A stretch of 52,086 nt of DNA, taken from NCBI GenBank assembly GCA_002424495.1, contig DIKH01000397.1, positions 54,222 to 106,307 of the forward strand, given 5' to 3'. This DNA comes from Desulfobacteraceae bacterium UBA5623. GTDB taxonomy: Bacteria; Desulfobacterota; DSM-4660; Desulfatiglandales; Desulfatiglandaceae. Shown piece after piece: positions 1 through 8,444 of this stretch (positions are counted from its first letter, which is position 1; each line of letters begins with the position of its first letter). The translations under genes and the position numbers were made by a program. The notes under the pieces were generated by a model, which saw only the letters and a program-made list of their open reading frames with translations, had not been told where the DNA came from and ran no database searches.

Positions 1-370
1 GATCTCTAAAGACCCTTTCAAAGTCTCGTGTCCAGTAGACTGTCTGTATGCCGGAGGTTGCCGTCGCCTGAACTTTTGTATATTTCTCTCCCTCCCACAG
101 GGCCGTATCTTCGTTGACTTCTCTGATGAAAAGGACTTCTTTATGCCTTTTTTCAGTTGCATCAGGGCATATCAGAAGAATGGTTTCTTCCTGATCAATT
201 CCGCTCAGGTAAAACAGGTCTGTATTCTGCACAAAGCTGTGCGAACCATCAGCATTGGTCGGCATGATGTCGTTGGAATTTACGACCGCAACTGACCCGG
301 GCTTAAGTTTGTCAGCCATTCGGGAGCGATTGCCGATAAACAGATTCCTGTCAATGGGTTGATATCTCAT
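1..370 (-). CDS. Aminopeptidase P-like protein, N-terminal part (runs off the left edge)
   Basis: This is an open frame of 123 codons read leftward from an ATG at 370-368, with no stop before the window edge, so only the N-terminus is present. It begins MRYQPIDRNLFIGNRSRMAD and contains the segments NTDLFYLSGIDQEET and REVNEDTALWEGEKYT. These resemble the AMP_N domain that precedes the metal-binding catalytic domain of Xaa-Pro aminopeptidases (M24B family), cytosolic enzymes that remove an N-terminal residue ahead of proline. The catalytic half is outside the window and cannot be checked. Its ATG shares one base with the TGA of the upstream cytochrome gene, so translation is probably coupled and the gene is the last visible member of the operon starting near 3442. 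A creatinase-fold non-peptidase relative is the main alternative. Confidence 0.72.
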   Translation of the reverse strand, partial: MRYQPIDRNLFIGNRSRMADKLKPGSVAVVNSNDIMPTNADGSHSFVQNTDLFYLSGIDQEETILLICPDATEKRHKEVLFIREVNEDTALWEGEKYTKVQATATSGIQTVYWTRDFERVFRD

Positions 371-1650
371 CAATCTTCCCCCGGGAAGCTCTTAACCTCT
401 GACTGTATTTTTGCTTTTTTTGCCCTCATTTGTCCGGCAAGTTCTTTAATCTCCGTAAGATCCTTTATCATCTTCGCGTAGCCATACCATGTTGAGTAAT
501 CAAAATTCAGGTGAAATGCGCCCTGAAAGGTTTTCATCCTGTGGTCCATGAACATTTCATAGAGGATCTGTTCAATCTTTGTATCCACATCATAGAAAGC
601 CAGGAGATCAGGATAGGCTGCTGCGCCATCCTTTTTGATTATAATGTTATCCTTGTAAAGACCGGCCACAATCTCTATGGCCTCAGAAAAGATCCTGTCT
701 GCCTCTTTTACCATCAGATCGGCATTTTTCATGTTTTCGTTTACAAAATTTGGTGTATGACATTGTTTGCAGACATTTGTAAAATTTTCTCTTTCCGATT
801 GAAACTCTTCCTTTGTCAGTCTTGCAAATTTGCCGGTCTTGACGATTTCAAGCCTGGGTGTCGGCTGTCCCTGGATGTCCAGCACGCCCAGGGCCTTCAG
901 GATTGTGGTGCGATAGCCCAACCATTGCTTATCATCTTCCGGGAGGCGTACTGCCAGAAAACCCCATGCGGAAAAAACCCGATGATTTCCACCTGACATG
1001 TGGCAGGTCTGGCATTTGGGTGCACGATTCCTGTTTTGGGGATCTATATCCCGGTTAATAAGATAGGTCACTCCATGTTTTGCACCGGAATACATCTCCC
1101 ATTGGGCGTGGTCAAAGCCCATATGACATGTCATGCAGGCCTCCGGTTCAGACGCCTCTTTTTTTGAAAATGCGTGGCGGGTGTGGCAGCTCTGGCAGTC
1201 CATCCCGTAGCGATAATACCTTCTGTCCTCTGTCTGTCTTGCCTTCTGATCCCGCAGTCCCAGGGTGTGACATCCGCCGCAGCCCTTTTGCCCCTGGATA
1301 AGGGCTTTTGGCTGCATGTGGGTATAGGGCATTGCCTCAAGCGCCATAAGCCCCAGGGCGTGTTTGCCCGAGAGGTACTGCCCTGACTGTTCAGGATGAC
1401 ACTCCTCGCATGTGGCTATTGTTGGAAGCTGGGCCTTTTCAATATCTTTTTCACTGTTGTGTTCTATCCCGTGGCAATCGGTGCACGATATCTCCGCGGA
1501 CATCACGCTTCTTGCAAAATCCCTGATAATTCCTGGCGTGAGTTTGATGTGGCATTCTTCGCATGTGGTGGCCTTGGCCCATAGGGTGTTATATCCTGTG
1601 AACAGACTGATTAGGCAGCATGCAAATACAGCAAAAACATTTCCGAACAT
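370..1650 (-). CDS. Octaheme c-type cytochrome, hydroxylamine oxidoreductase-like
   Basis: The 426-residue product starts with a hydrophobic signal segment (about residues 1-25, ending near LWA), so export to the periplasm is expected. Eight CXXCH haem motifs are visible: CEECH, CTDCH, CEECH, CGGCH, CQSCH, CMTCH, CQTCH and CKQCH. Eight haems, the phrases CMTCHMGFDHAQWEMYSGAKHG and CQTCHMSGGNHRVFSAWGF, and a C-terminal segment YSTWYGYAKM match the octaheme HAO-like family, whose members oxidise hydroxylamine or hydrazine or, in reductive branches, reduce nitrite or hydroxylamine. Direction and substrate cannot be decided here, because the tyrosine that crosslinks the catalytic haem in oxidative HAO could not be placed with certainty. 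An RBS (GGAG) lies just upstream of the ATG. The gene lies 25 bp after a sigma-54 activator gene and overlaps the next gene by one base. The trimmed residue runs quoted are parts of longer conserved stretches. Confidence 0.85.
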   Translation of the reverse strand: MFGNVFAVFACCLISLFTGYNTLWAKATTCEECHIKLTPGIIRDFARSVMSAEISCTDCHGIEHNSEKDIEKAQLPTIATCEECHPEQSGQYLSGKHALGLMALEAMPYTHMQPKALIQGQKGCGGCHTLGLRDQKARQTEDRRYYRYGMDCQSCHTRHAFSKKEASEPEACMTCHMGFDHAQWEMYSGAKHGVTYLINRDIDPQNRNRAPKCQTCHMSGGNHRVFSAWGFLAVRLPEDDKQWLGYRTTILKALGVLDIQGQPTPRLEIVKTGKFARLTKEEFQSERENFTNVCKQCHTPNFVNENMKNADLMVKEADRIFSEAIEIVAGLYKDNIIIKKDGAAAYPDLLAFYDVDTKIEQILYEMFMDHRMKTFQGAFHLNFDYSTWYGYAKMIKDLTEIKELAGQMRAKKAKIQSEVKSFPGED

Positions 1651-1675
1651 TTTTTACTCCTTGAGATCATGTTTT

Positions 1676-3442
1676 CTAATGAAGATCCGACAGAAAGCGG
1701 TAGAGTGTGGCGCGCCCAACACCAAGAAGCCTGGCGGCCTTGGCCTTGTTATCTCCTGTCCTGGCAAGGGCGGCCCGAACATCCTCCATGACAAGCTTTC
1801 GCGCGGGACCGCGGGAGGCTTGGTCAATTTTATGCCTTGTTAATTCAGAAGGCAGATGTTCCGGCTTAATGATTGCGCCCCTGGACTTAATGATGGCAAA
1901 GCGGATAGCGCTCTGGAGCTCGCGCACGTTTCCAGGCCAGGGATAGTCAATCATAACGGCCATGGCCTCTTTTGAGACCCCCTTGGACATTTGCCCCATT
2001 TTCGCCGCCTGTTCCAGGAAGTTTTCAACCAGAAGCGGGATGTCTCCTTTTCTTTGTCTAAGCGCCGGCAGATAAACCGGGACCACATTGATCCGGTAAA
2101 AAAGATCATCCCTAAAATTACCCCTTTCCACCTCACTTTTGAGGTCACGATTGGCGGCGCTGATCAGTCGCACATCCACCGAAATCGTTTTTTCATCCCC
2201 CACGCGCTCGAAAGCGCCTTCCTGCAGGACCCTGAGCAATTTTGCCTGCACAACTTTTGGAAGATCCGCAACCTCGTCCAGAAACAATGTGCCCCCATGC
2301 GCAAGTTCGAAGCGGCCCTTTTTGTCGCGCATGGCCCCGGTAAACGCCCCCTTTACATGACCGAATAGTTCACTCTCAAGCAATCCCTCGGGCAGCGCGC
2401 TGCAGTTTACCGGTACAAAAAGATTTTTAGACCTGGGGCCTTGGTTGTGGATTGCGGCTGCGACCAATTCCTTGCCCGTGCCGCTCTCCCCCTGGATAAG
2501 CACAGGGACATCAATATCGCTGAGGTCTTTTATGGTTTCGTAGAGCTCACGCATTCTTGGGTCGGTGCCGATGATGCCGGAAAAACCTTGTCTTTCACGC
2601 ATACGTGCTGTGATGTCCTGTATAGTTCCAAGTGAACGAAGAGGGCCGTCCTGTTCATCATACTCGGTCCTGCATTTTTCCTGCACGTATTTTACAGTGC
2701 CGTCTTTTAGCAACAGGCGATGAACAATATCATAGCCGGTTTTATTCTTGACAGAATCGGTGTATGACCTGTCAACCAATTCCCGGTCATCAGGATGGAC
2801 AAGTTCCAGAAATGCCTCGTAGGTGGCGCTAAAGGCCAGTGGGCTCAGACCGAATATTTCGTATATTTCATCGGACCAGTAAAGAGTATTATTGACCAGG
2901 TCCAATTCCCAGTGTCCCAAAAGCGCCATATGAGCGGCCTCTTTGAGCCTTGCCTCTCTTTTTAATATTTCCCTCTGAGTCAGAATTTGCTCTGTTGCGT
3001 CATCAATCGCAAGCATTATAAATCGGGACTTGTTGTTGTCGTCAAATGTCTTGCGGGCGTTAATGTACAATATTTTGAAGCCGATGTTTTTGAATTCATG
3101 CTCTATTTTGAAATCTTCAGAGGCAGCGTCTTTGTGAACAATATCTTCCAGAAGTGACTTCAATTCAGGTATATCCCATTGGCCGTTATTGCCTTCATAT
3201 AACAACTTTCCTTGAATCTGCCGCGGCGTTATCCTGAATAGTTTGTAGAAAGAACGGGTTGCTGTTACGATCCTCAGCCTTTCGTCCAGTATGACCAGGG
3301 GCTCACGTATGGTTTCTACAAGGTTCTTTGCGAAATTTCGTGTCTTCTGGACAGACTGCTCCAAATGTCTGACCTTGGTCAGTTCTATTTCTAACTGCCT
3401 GATTCTTTCCAGCAGTTGATCATATGTAGGCTTGTCGGCCAT
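1676..3442 (-). CDS. PAS-domain sigma-54-dependent transcriptional activator
   Basis: The 588-residue protein has a short coiled-coil start (residues 4-35), two PAS-type sensor regions (about 40-150 and 170-285), a sigma-54 AAA+ domain (about 288-525) and a Fis-type helix-turn-helix at the C-terminus (KAKAARLLGVGRATLYRFL). In the AAA+ domain Walker A is GESGTGKE (318-325), the sigma-54 contact loop is an intact GAFTGA (365-370) and Walker B is LFLDE (386-390). There is no receiver domain, so the protein probably senses a small ligand or redox state directly through PAS. The start is placed at 3442 because GGAG sits 6 bp upstream; the longer frame would need a TTG at 3487 without an RBS. It is first in the operon with the octaheme cytochrome and probably controls that operon or the divergent gene at 3947. 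Confidence 0.9.
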   Translation of the reverse strand: MADKPTYDQLLERIRQLEIELTKVRHLEQSVQKTRNFAKNLVETIREPLVILDERLRIVTATRSFYKLFRITPRQIQGKLLYEGNNGQWDIPELKSLLEDIVHKDAASEDFKIEHEFKNIGFKILYINARKTFDDNNKSRFIMLAIDDATEQILTQREILKREARLKEAAHMALLGHWELDLVNNTLYWSDEIYEIFGLSPLAFSATYEAFLELVHPDDRELVDRSYTDSVKNKTGYDIVHRLLLKDGTVKYVQEKCRTEYDEQDGPLRSLGTIQDITARMRERQGFSGIIGTDPRMRELYETIKDLSDIDVPVLIQGESGTGKELVAAAIHNQGPRSKNLFVPVNCSALPEGLLESELFGHVKGAFTGAMRDKKGRFELAHGGTLFLDEVADLPKVVQAKLLRVLQEGAFERVGDEKTISVDVRLISAANRDLKSEVERGNFRDDLFYRINVVPVYLPALRQRKGDIPLLVENFLEQAAKMGQMSKGVSKEAMAVMIDYPWPGNVRELQSAIRFAIIKSRGAIIKPEHLPSELTRHKIDQASRGPARKLVMEDVRAALARTGDNKAKAARLLGVGRATLYRFLSDLH

Positions 3443-3484
3443 CAGGATCTCCGGACTGATTTGGAAACAGTTGGCTTGAAGCAA

Positions 3485-3518
3485 CAAGTTTGAGACGATA
3501 ACGGACGACTCAAACTTG
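3485..3518. promoter_or_regulatory. Perfect 10-bp inverted repeat in the leader of the PAS/sigma-54 activator gene
   Basis: CAAGTTTGAG and CTCAAACTTG are exact reverse complements separated by 14 bp. The repeat lies between the predicted transcription start (about 3524, minus strand) and the ATG at 3442. It could be an operator, for example for autoregulation, or a hairpin in the mRNA leader. The sequence does not say which protein would bind. Confidence 0.5.
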
Positions 3519-3530
3519 GCTTAGGAAAAA

Positions 3531-3559
3531 AATATAGTGAATTTCAGGTATTGTGTCAA
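3531..3559 (-). promoter_or_regulatory. Sigma-70-type promoter for the activator-cytochrome operon
   Basis: On the minus strand a perfect TTGACA (3559-3554) is followed after exactly 17 bp by TATATT (3536-3531, five of six consensus bases). This predicts transcription starting near 3524, about 80 bp ahead of the ATG at 3442. A 12-bp palindrome TATCAGCTGATA (3563-3574) lies directly upstream of the -35 box. Confidence 0.6.
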
Positions 3560-3624
3560 GTCTATCAGCTGATAAGGCTCCTTACTTATCATGGGTGTAT
3601 ATTATGTGGCTTTAATCGGATTGC

Positions 3625-3638
3625 TGTCTCATGAGACA
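3625..3638. promoter_or_regulatory. 14-bp perfect palindrome, possible enhancer site for a sigma-54 activator
   Basis: TGTCTCATGAGACA is its own reverse complement. It lies in the divergent region between the activator gene (ends upstream at 3442) and the gene at 3947, about 235 bp upstream of a sigma-54-like promoter (3871-3887). Fis-type activators usually bind such dyads 80-200 bp upstream of their promoters, so the position is reasonable but the link is inference. Confidence 0.35.
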
Positions 3639-3870
3639 TCTTTGCCTCATTACGTCAAATGATACATTTTAGGGAATGGTTAAAGATTTGGTTCCAGAAA
3701 ACAAGCGGCATTTCAATTGGATACAGTCAAAACTGAAGGCATGGTCGTCTTTGGGTTTTTCTTGAAGGTGTCTCAATATGTTTTTCGACTAATGGTCGGT
3801 AAATATATTTAAATAATATAACATTTTGATATTAAAGACAAATATTTACTGGTCATGTGATTGTAATACT

Positions 3871-3887
3871 TTGGCATGGATGTTGAA
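3871..3887 (+). promoter_or_regulatory. Possible sigma-54 (-24/-12) promoter upstream of the DUF255 gene
   Basis: TTGGCATGGATGTTGAA fits the -24/-12 pattern with the right GG-to-G spacing, but the -12 dinucleotide is GA instead of GC. It is 60 bp before the ATG at 3947. The rest of the 459-bp gap (3488-3946) holds the sites listed separately and an AT-rich stretch around 3780-3850; no gene was seen. Confidence 0.3.
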
Positions 3888-3946
3888 CTATTAATTTGAG
3901 GTAATAATGGTTCCTGACTGAGGGTTTTCAGTATTGGAGGTATACT

Positions 3947-6031
3947 ATGAATTCATTGGAAATAAAAAAAAACGCAAGAAATCTTTTGGCCCTCGAGAAG
4001 AGTCCTTACCTCCTTCAGCACGCTGAAAATCCTGTTGATTGGCGGCCCTGGGGAGAAGAGGCCTTTAGCCAGGCGCAAAAAGAGGAAAAGCCGATATTTC
4101 TTTCCATCGGCTATGCCACGTGCCACTGGTGTCATGTGATGGCACGTGAGTCGTTTGAAGATGATGAAGTCGCCCAGGTCTTGAATCAATACTTCGTCGC
4201 CATAAAAGTGGACAGGGAAGAGCGGCCCGATATTGATAACCTGTATATGTCCGTATGTCAGGCAATGACCGGCAGCGGTGGATGGCCCCTTTCCGTATTC
4301 ATGACTCCTGAGGCCAAGCCATTTTATGCGGGAACATATTTTCCCAAGGTGGGTAGGCTGGGCCTTCCCGGCTTCATTGATATTTTAAGACACATCGCTT
4401 CAGTGTGGGAAAAGGATCGCGATCGCCTCCTGGAGGCGGGTAATACAGTGACCAATCATATAAGCCATTCGGCTGCCCTTGAAAAGGCGCCGGTCCTTAT
4501 CGGAATTGATATCCTCAAAGACTGCGGCCGGATTTTAAAGGCAAGCTTTGATCCGATAAACGGAGGTTTTGGCTCTTCGCCGAAATTTCCCACCCCTCAT
4601 CAACTGACTTATCTTCTGAGATGGTATATCAGAAGCGGGGATAAAGATTCTCTGAAAATGGTTGAAAAGACCCTGGATGGCATGCGGTCAGGGGGGATAT
4701 TTGATCAGATCGGGTTTGGTTTTCACAGATATTCCGTGGATGCTAAGTGGCTGGTGCCCCATTTTGAAAAGATGCTTTATGATCAGGCCATGCTTGCAAT
4801 TGCCTTTACAGAGGCATTTCAGGTAACAGGAAAGAAAATATTCCGAGACACTGCAAACGAGATATTTGCCTATGTGCTGAGAGATATGACTTCTGCCGGA
4901 GGGGGATTTTATTCTGCCGAAGATGCGGACAGCGAGGGCAGGGAAGGGCTATTCTATATATGGACCCCCGAAGAGATCAAGGCCCACCTGGGCGATGAAC
5001 CGGGAGAACTTGTCTGTCGTTTTTACGGGATAACCGACAAAGGTAATTTTGAAGACGGCTTCAGCATTCCTCATATGCCGGCACAGGCCGAGACTTTTGC
5101 AACTCATCAGGGAATTGGTTTGTTAGAGCTTGGGAAAATTCTTGAAGATGCAAGAAACAGGCTTTTTCATGAGCGACAAAAACGGGTGCATCCGCTGAAG
5201 GATGATAAGATATTGACGTCCTGGAATGGACTTATGATCGCAGCATTAGCCAGGGGTTATCAGGTCTTTGAAAATAACGCCTATGCAGATGCCGCAAGCA
5301 ACGCAGCAGGCCTTATACTGAGCAGGCTCAGAGATAAAGAAGGCAGATTGCTTCGCCGGTACAGACAGTCAGAGGCAGCCTATCCCGGCTATCTTGATGA
5401 TTACGCATTTTTTGTATGGGGCCTGATAGAACTCTATGAGGCGACGTTTGAGGTCAAATGGCTTCAAGAGGCGATTGAGTTAAATAAAGACATGATCGAG
5501 ATTTTTTGGGATGAGAAAGACGGGGGGCTTTTTTTTACGGGAAAAGGAAATGAAACACTGATTACACGGGTCAAAGATATATATGACGGTGCGCTTCCTT
5601 CGGGAAATTCTGTTGCGGCCATGAATTTTCTTCGCCTTGGCCGCATGACCGGCAACACTGAGCTTGAGCAGAAGGCAGAACAATTGATTCATGTCTTTTC
5701 AAGTAAGCTGACTTCCTACCCTCCTGCCTATACACAAATGCTGACTGCACTGGATTTCATGATCGGGCCTCAAAAGGAGATTGTGATAGCCGGAGATCCT
5801 GCGGATAAAGACACTCTAAAAATGATAAGATCAGTTCGCAATAAATTCATTCCCAACAAGGTGTTTCTCTTAAGACACTATGGAAATGAAGGCAGAAGCC
5901 TTGTATCTCTTGCTCCTTTTGTTGGGGCGATGAATCCTGTAAACGGGCGGCCAACAGTATACATCTGCGAGCAGTATGCCTGTAAAAGACCTGTTACGGA
6001 ACTGGATGAATTGGAAAAAGTCCTTGGATAG
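3947..6031 (+). CDS. Thioredoxin-fold DUF255 (YyaL/SSP411-like) protein
   Basis: The 694-residue protein has the N-terminal signature of the DUF255/YyaL family: NLLALEKSPYLLQHAENPVDW, then a thioredoxin-like motif CHWC at residues 59-62 followed by HVMARESFED, and KVDREERPDIDNLYM. The long C-terminal part (from about residue 190) resembles the (alpha/alpha)6-barrel region of this family, with segments GFGSSPKFPTPHQL, WLVPHFEKMLYDQAM and LTSWNGLMIAALARGYQ. Length fits full family members. The protein is probably cytosolic since no signal peptide is seen. The exact reaction is unknown; a thiol redox or sugar-epimerase-like role has been suggested for relatives. The ATG has an excellent RBS (GGAGG). 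The gene stands alone, divergent from the activator-cytochrome operon, and may be sigma-54 controlled. Confidence 0.9.
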   Translation: MNSLEIKKNARNLLALEKSPYLLQHAENPVDWRPWGEEAFSQAQKEEKPIFLSIGYATCHWCHVMARESFEDDEVAQVLNQYFVAIKVDREERPDIDNLYMSVCQAMTGSGGWPLSVFMTPEAKPFYAGTYFPKVGRLGLPGFIDILRHIASVWEKDRDRLLEAGNTVTNHISHSAALEKAPVLIGIDILKDCGRILKASFDPINGGFGSSPKFPTPHQLTYLLRWYIRSGDKDSLKMVEKTLDGMRSGGIFDQIGFGFHRYSVDAKWLVPHFEKMLYDQAMLAIAFTEAFQVTGKKIFRDTANEIFAYVLRDMTSAGGGFYSAEDADSEGREGLFYIWTPEEIKAHLGDEPGELVCRFYGITDKGNFEDGFSIPHMPAQAETFATHQGIGLLELGKILEDARNRLFHERQKRVHPLKDDKILTSWNGLMIAALARGYQVFENNAYADAASNAAGLILSRLRDKEGRLLRRYRQSEAAYPGYLDDYAFFVWGLIELYEATFEVKWLQEAIELNKDMIEIFWDEKDGGLFFTGKGNETLITRVKDIYDGALPSGNSVAAMNFLRLGRMTGNTELEQKAEQLIHVFSSKLTSYPPAYTQMLTALDFMIGPQKEIVIAGDPADKDTLKMIRSVRNKFIPNKVFLLRHYGNEGRSLVSLAPFVGAMNPVNGRPTVYICEQYACKRPVTELDELEKVLG

Positions 6032-6135
6032 TAAAAAACTATAATAGCTGGTTGACTCATATTCCATATTCTCCTATATTTCATGGCATCCTTTCAATTA
6101 TTACAAATTTTCTCCTGCAATTGAAGGTTGTATTT

Positions 6136-6255
6136 ATGAGGCCGGACGACACATTCTATAAAGAAACAGAACAGGCCCAAATGCTGTTGAATAATTCAAT
6201 GGCAGAAAAGGCTATTGCCAAAACAGATGTCCTTTTTTCAAAAACCAACCCGTGA
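6136..6255 (+). CDS. Small hypothetical ORF (39 aa) coupled to the MFS gene
   Basis: An ATG at 6136, with AAGG about 8 bp upstream, opens a 39-codon frame whose TGA overlaps the GTG start of the following transporter gene. The product (starts MRPDDTFYKETEQ, ends VLFSKTNP) is hydrophilic with no recognised domain. The stop/start overlap suggests translational coupling, and the downstream gene has no RBS of its own, which is the main reason to believe this frame. It could also be a chance leader ORF. Confidence 0.35.
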   Translation: MRPDDTFYKETEQAQMLLNNSMAEKAIAKTDVLFSKTNP

Positions 6256-7574
6256 CGACAGACAAAGACAAAAAAAGCAGATTCGGATGGTGTCTGTACG
6301 ACTGGGCCAACTCCGCTTTTGCGACCACGATTCTGGCTGCGGTTCTTCCTGTCTACTTTGCTGAAACCATCGTACCTGCAGAAGGTGTTGATCTTACCTT
6401 TATGGGTCTTAAGGACAGGCTTTGCGCCACAAGTCTCTGGGGCTATGCAGGCGGTCTTGCCTCCCTGTTGATCCTTATTTCCGCCCCGACACTGGGGGGA
6501 ATTGCTGACAGGGGCAAAAAAAAGAAATTATTTTTAATGTTATTCTGCTATGTTGGCTCATTTATGACCTGCCTTTTATTTTTTAGCAGTGCAAACGACG
6601 TATTTTATACCCTGATCCTCTTTTCTCTGGCCCAGTATTGTTTCGTGGCTGGAAACGTATTCTATGACTCCTTCCTGCCGCTTCTTGCAAAGGGCCCTGA
6701 TATGGACCTGCTCTCCGGTCAGGGTTATGCCCTGGGTTATCTCGGCGGGGGAGCACTTCTTGCCTTGAGTTTTCTGTTCATACAGCCAAGTCATCTGATC
6801 GGCATTGACAAAGACATGGCAGTAAGGATTTCTTTGGCTGCAGCAGGCATCTGGTGGGCCATGTTCGGGACAGTCTCATTTTCCTTGTTTCATGAGGAAA
6901 AAGCAATATCCGCCGGCCGCGACAGCCTTGGCCGGGCCGCGGTCGAGGGACTGCGCAGGACCTTGGAGACCATAAGGACGGTGTCCAGAGACAGAGATGT
7001 CATGATATTTCTTGTGGCATACATGATTTATAATGATGCGGTTCAGACCATAATCAGGATGTCATCCATTTACGGCAAGGAAGAACTCCGCCTTTCCACC
7101 GGCACACTATTGGGCACACTGCTTATGGTGCAGTTTATTGGCATAGGCGGAGCGCTATTTATTTCGTGGATCTCCGGAAGGTTTGGAGCGAGAAAGACAA
7201 TAATGGGGGTTCTCCTTGCCTGGGTGGCCTTGACCCTCTTTGCCAGCGCCATGAAGACATCAGCGGAGTTCTGGGTGCTGGGGGTGGCAGTTGGCCTCAT
7301 TCTTGGCGGGACCCAGGCCCTTTCAAGGTCATTCTACGGCGGTATTATCCCAAAAGATCAATCAGCAGAATTCTTTGGCTATTTTTCTGTGTTCGAGAAG
7401 TTATCCGCGATCTGGGGCCCGATTCTATTTGCCTTTATACGTCAGACGACAGGCACATCCAGACTTTCCATCCTGTCCCTTTCACTGTTCTTTCTTGTGG
7501 GATGGGTTCTTCTATTTTTCGTAAGGGACAAGGTCCCTTTGCTGATTCCAGGATCATCCCAACTTGATAATTAA
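6252..7574 (+). CDS. MFS transporter, UMF1/Atg22-like family
   Basis: The 440-residue protein has about twelve hydrophobic segments and the N-terminal signature GWCLYDWANSAFATTILAAV, which is typical of the UMF1/Atg22-like branch of the major facilitator superfamily in the inner membrane. Other family-like segments are GGIADRGKKKKLFL after the second or third helix and GGTQALSRSFYGGIIPKDQS in the C-terminal half. Atg22 relatives export amino acids from vacuoles; the substrates of bacterial members are mostly unknown, so none is assigned. The start is GTG at 6252, overlapping the stop of a possible 39-residue ORF; an RBS is not evident. The 3' end overlaps the convergent gene (7554-7946) by 21 bp. 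Confidence 0.88.
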   Translation: MTTDKDKKSRFGWCLYDWANSAFATTILAAVLPVYFAETIVPAEGVDLTFMGLKDRLCATSLWGYAGGLASLLILISAPTLGGIADRGKKKKLFLMLFCYVGSFMTCLLFFSSANDVFYTLILFSLAQYCFVAGNVFYDSFLPLLAKGPDMDLLSGQGYALGYLGGGALLALSFLFIQPSHLIGIDKDMAVRISLAAAGIWWAMFGTVSFSLFHEEKAISAGRDSLGRAAVEGLRRTLETIRTVSRDRDVMIFLVAYMIYNDAVQTIIRMSSIYGKEELRLSTGTLLGTLLMVQFIGIGGALFISWISGRFGARKTIMGVLLAWVALTLFASAMKTSAEFWVLGVAVGLILGGTQALSRSFYGGIIPKDQSAEFFGYFSVFEKLSAIWGPILFAFIRQTTGTSRLSILSLSLFFLVGWVLLFFVRDKVPLLIPGSSQLDN

Positions 7575-7946
7575 CGGAACAACATGGAGCTTTTTTGATA
7601 CCTCGTTGGTGCGGCCCAGACGCCAGTCTGCGCATTTTGCCTTTCCTTCCAGCAGACGGTCAATTTCCTGAACCACGCCCTTGACGTCTATAATCGGGTG
7701 GCGATTGAAAACCTGTGGAAGGCCGTAGGTGACACTGCACACCAGGCACTTTCCCGGCCGTTCCTTCAGGTGAAATTCAAAATGGAGTTCGTTTTTGCTG
7801 TTGCCCCTGAATTCCAGACTGATGTCATATGCACCTTCCGAGGCATCTCCATAAAGGGCGTCAAAGAAATTGTCTGAACGGTCTGAAGGGAAGATTATTT
7901 TCAGCGCATCAGGAGTAAAAATATCACTAAATGATTGCTCTGCCAT
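7554..7946 (-). CDS. Small conserved hypothetical protein
   Basis: A 130-residue soluble protein starting MAEQSFSDIFTPDALKIIFP and containing RSDNFFDALYGDASEGAYDI, a stretch that resembles a small protein family seen in sulfate-reducing bacteria but of unknown function. It holds two cysteines close together (CLVC) and one further on. The ATG at 7946 was preferred over the longer frame to 8000 because the extra residues are unlike the family and GGTGG precedes 7946 at a usable distance. It is convergent with the transporter gene and overlaps its end by 21 bp, with no separate terminator visible. Confidence 0.65.
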   Translation of the reverse strand: MAEQSFSDIFTPDALKIIFPSDRSDNFFDALYGDASEGAYDISLEFRGNSKNELHFEFHLKERPGKCLVCSVTYGLPQVFNRHPIIDVKGVVQEIDRLLEGKAKCADWRLGRTNEVSKKLHVVPLIIKLG

Positions 7947-8376
7947 ATATATTAACCACCTGAAAATATAAAATGATGCTGGCTTTTTTCCAGCCCGCAC
8001 TTGTCATTGAAAGCCAAAATATTTTCGTCGCAGCATATAACAAAAGAGCAGATTCATCAATTTATTTTGTCTTCTGTTGGGATAACATTAAATCAGGGTT
8101 TTTCGAATACTCTGAAACTCCTAACACAATGTTGTATAATCAAACTCCACTGTTTAAAAAAACGACATTTCAATAATGTCTTAGATTACGAAGAGTTATT
8201 GGACTCAATAGAATAAAAATCAATTCCTGGTGTATAATACCCCTGCACTTTCTTTGTTCTCTTTATTCTACTCCTTCCTGTTTTTCCTTCCTCAAATTCC
8301 GATATATGGGTGCTCTAAAACTATAAACTAAGCATATCAATAGGTTATATAGATGACTGCCTGCATCTGTCTCTGA
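7947..8376. other. Intergenic region with no convincing gene
   Basis: This stretch lies between two divergent genes and is AT-rich. It contains open frames of 60-71 codons that lack RBSs and family resemblance. A small inverted repeat GACATT-TCAAT-AATGTC is present at 8164-8180 without a following T-run. The only functional-looking site is the sigma-54 promoter just downstream at 8377. Confidence 0.5.
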
Positions 8377-8391
8377 TGGCACATTCCGTGC
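8377..8391 (+). promoter_or_regulatory. Sigma-54 (-24/-12) promoter for the GcvH-like genes
   Basis: TGGCACATTCCGTGC matches the sigma-54 consensus TGGCAC-N5-TTGC with a single mismatch, has the invariant GG and GC exactly 10 bp apart and is followed by TTTT. Transcription would start near 8402, leaving a leader of about 43 nt to the ATG at 8445. Three sigma-54 activators are encoded in this window; which one acts here is unknown. Confidence 0.6.
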
Positions 8392-8444
8392 TTTTATACG
8401 TTTACAATATTACTCAATAAAACTCATGGAAAGGAGAATGGAAA

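Noticed and set aside
8001..8216. 71-codon open frame in the gap before the GcvH-like genes
   Set aside because: No RBS, no family resemblance and an AT-rich region; probably chance.
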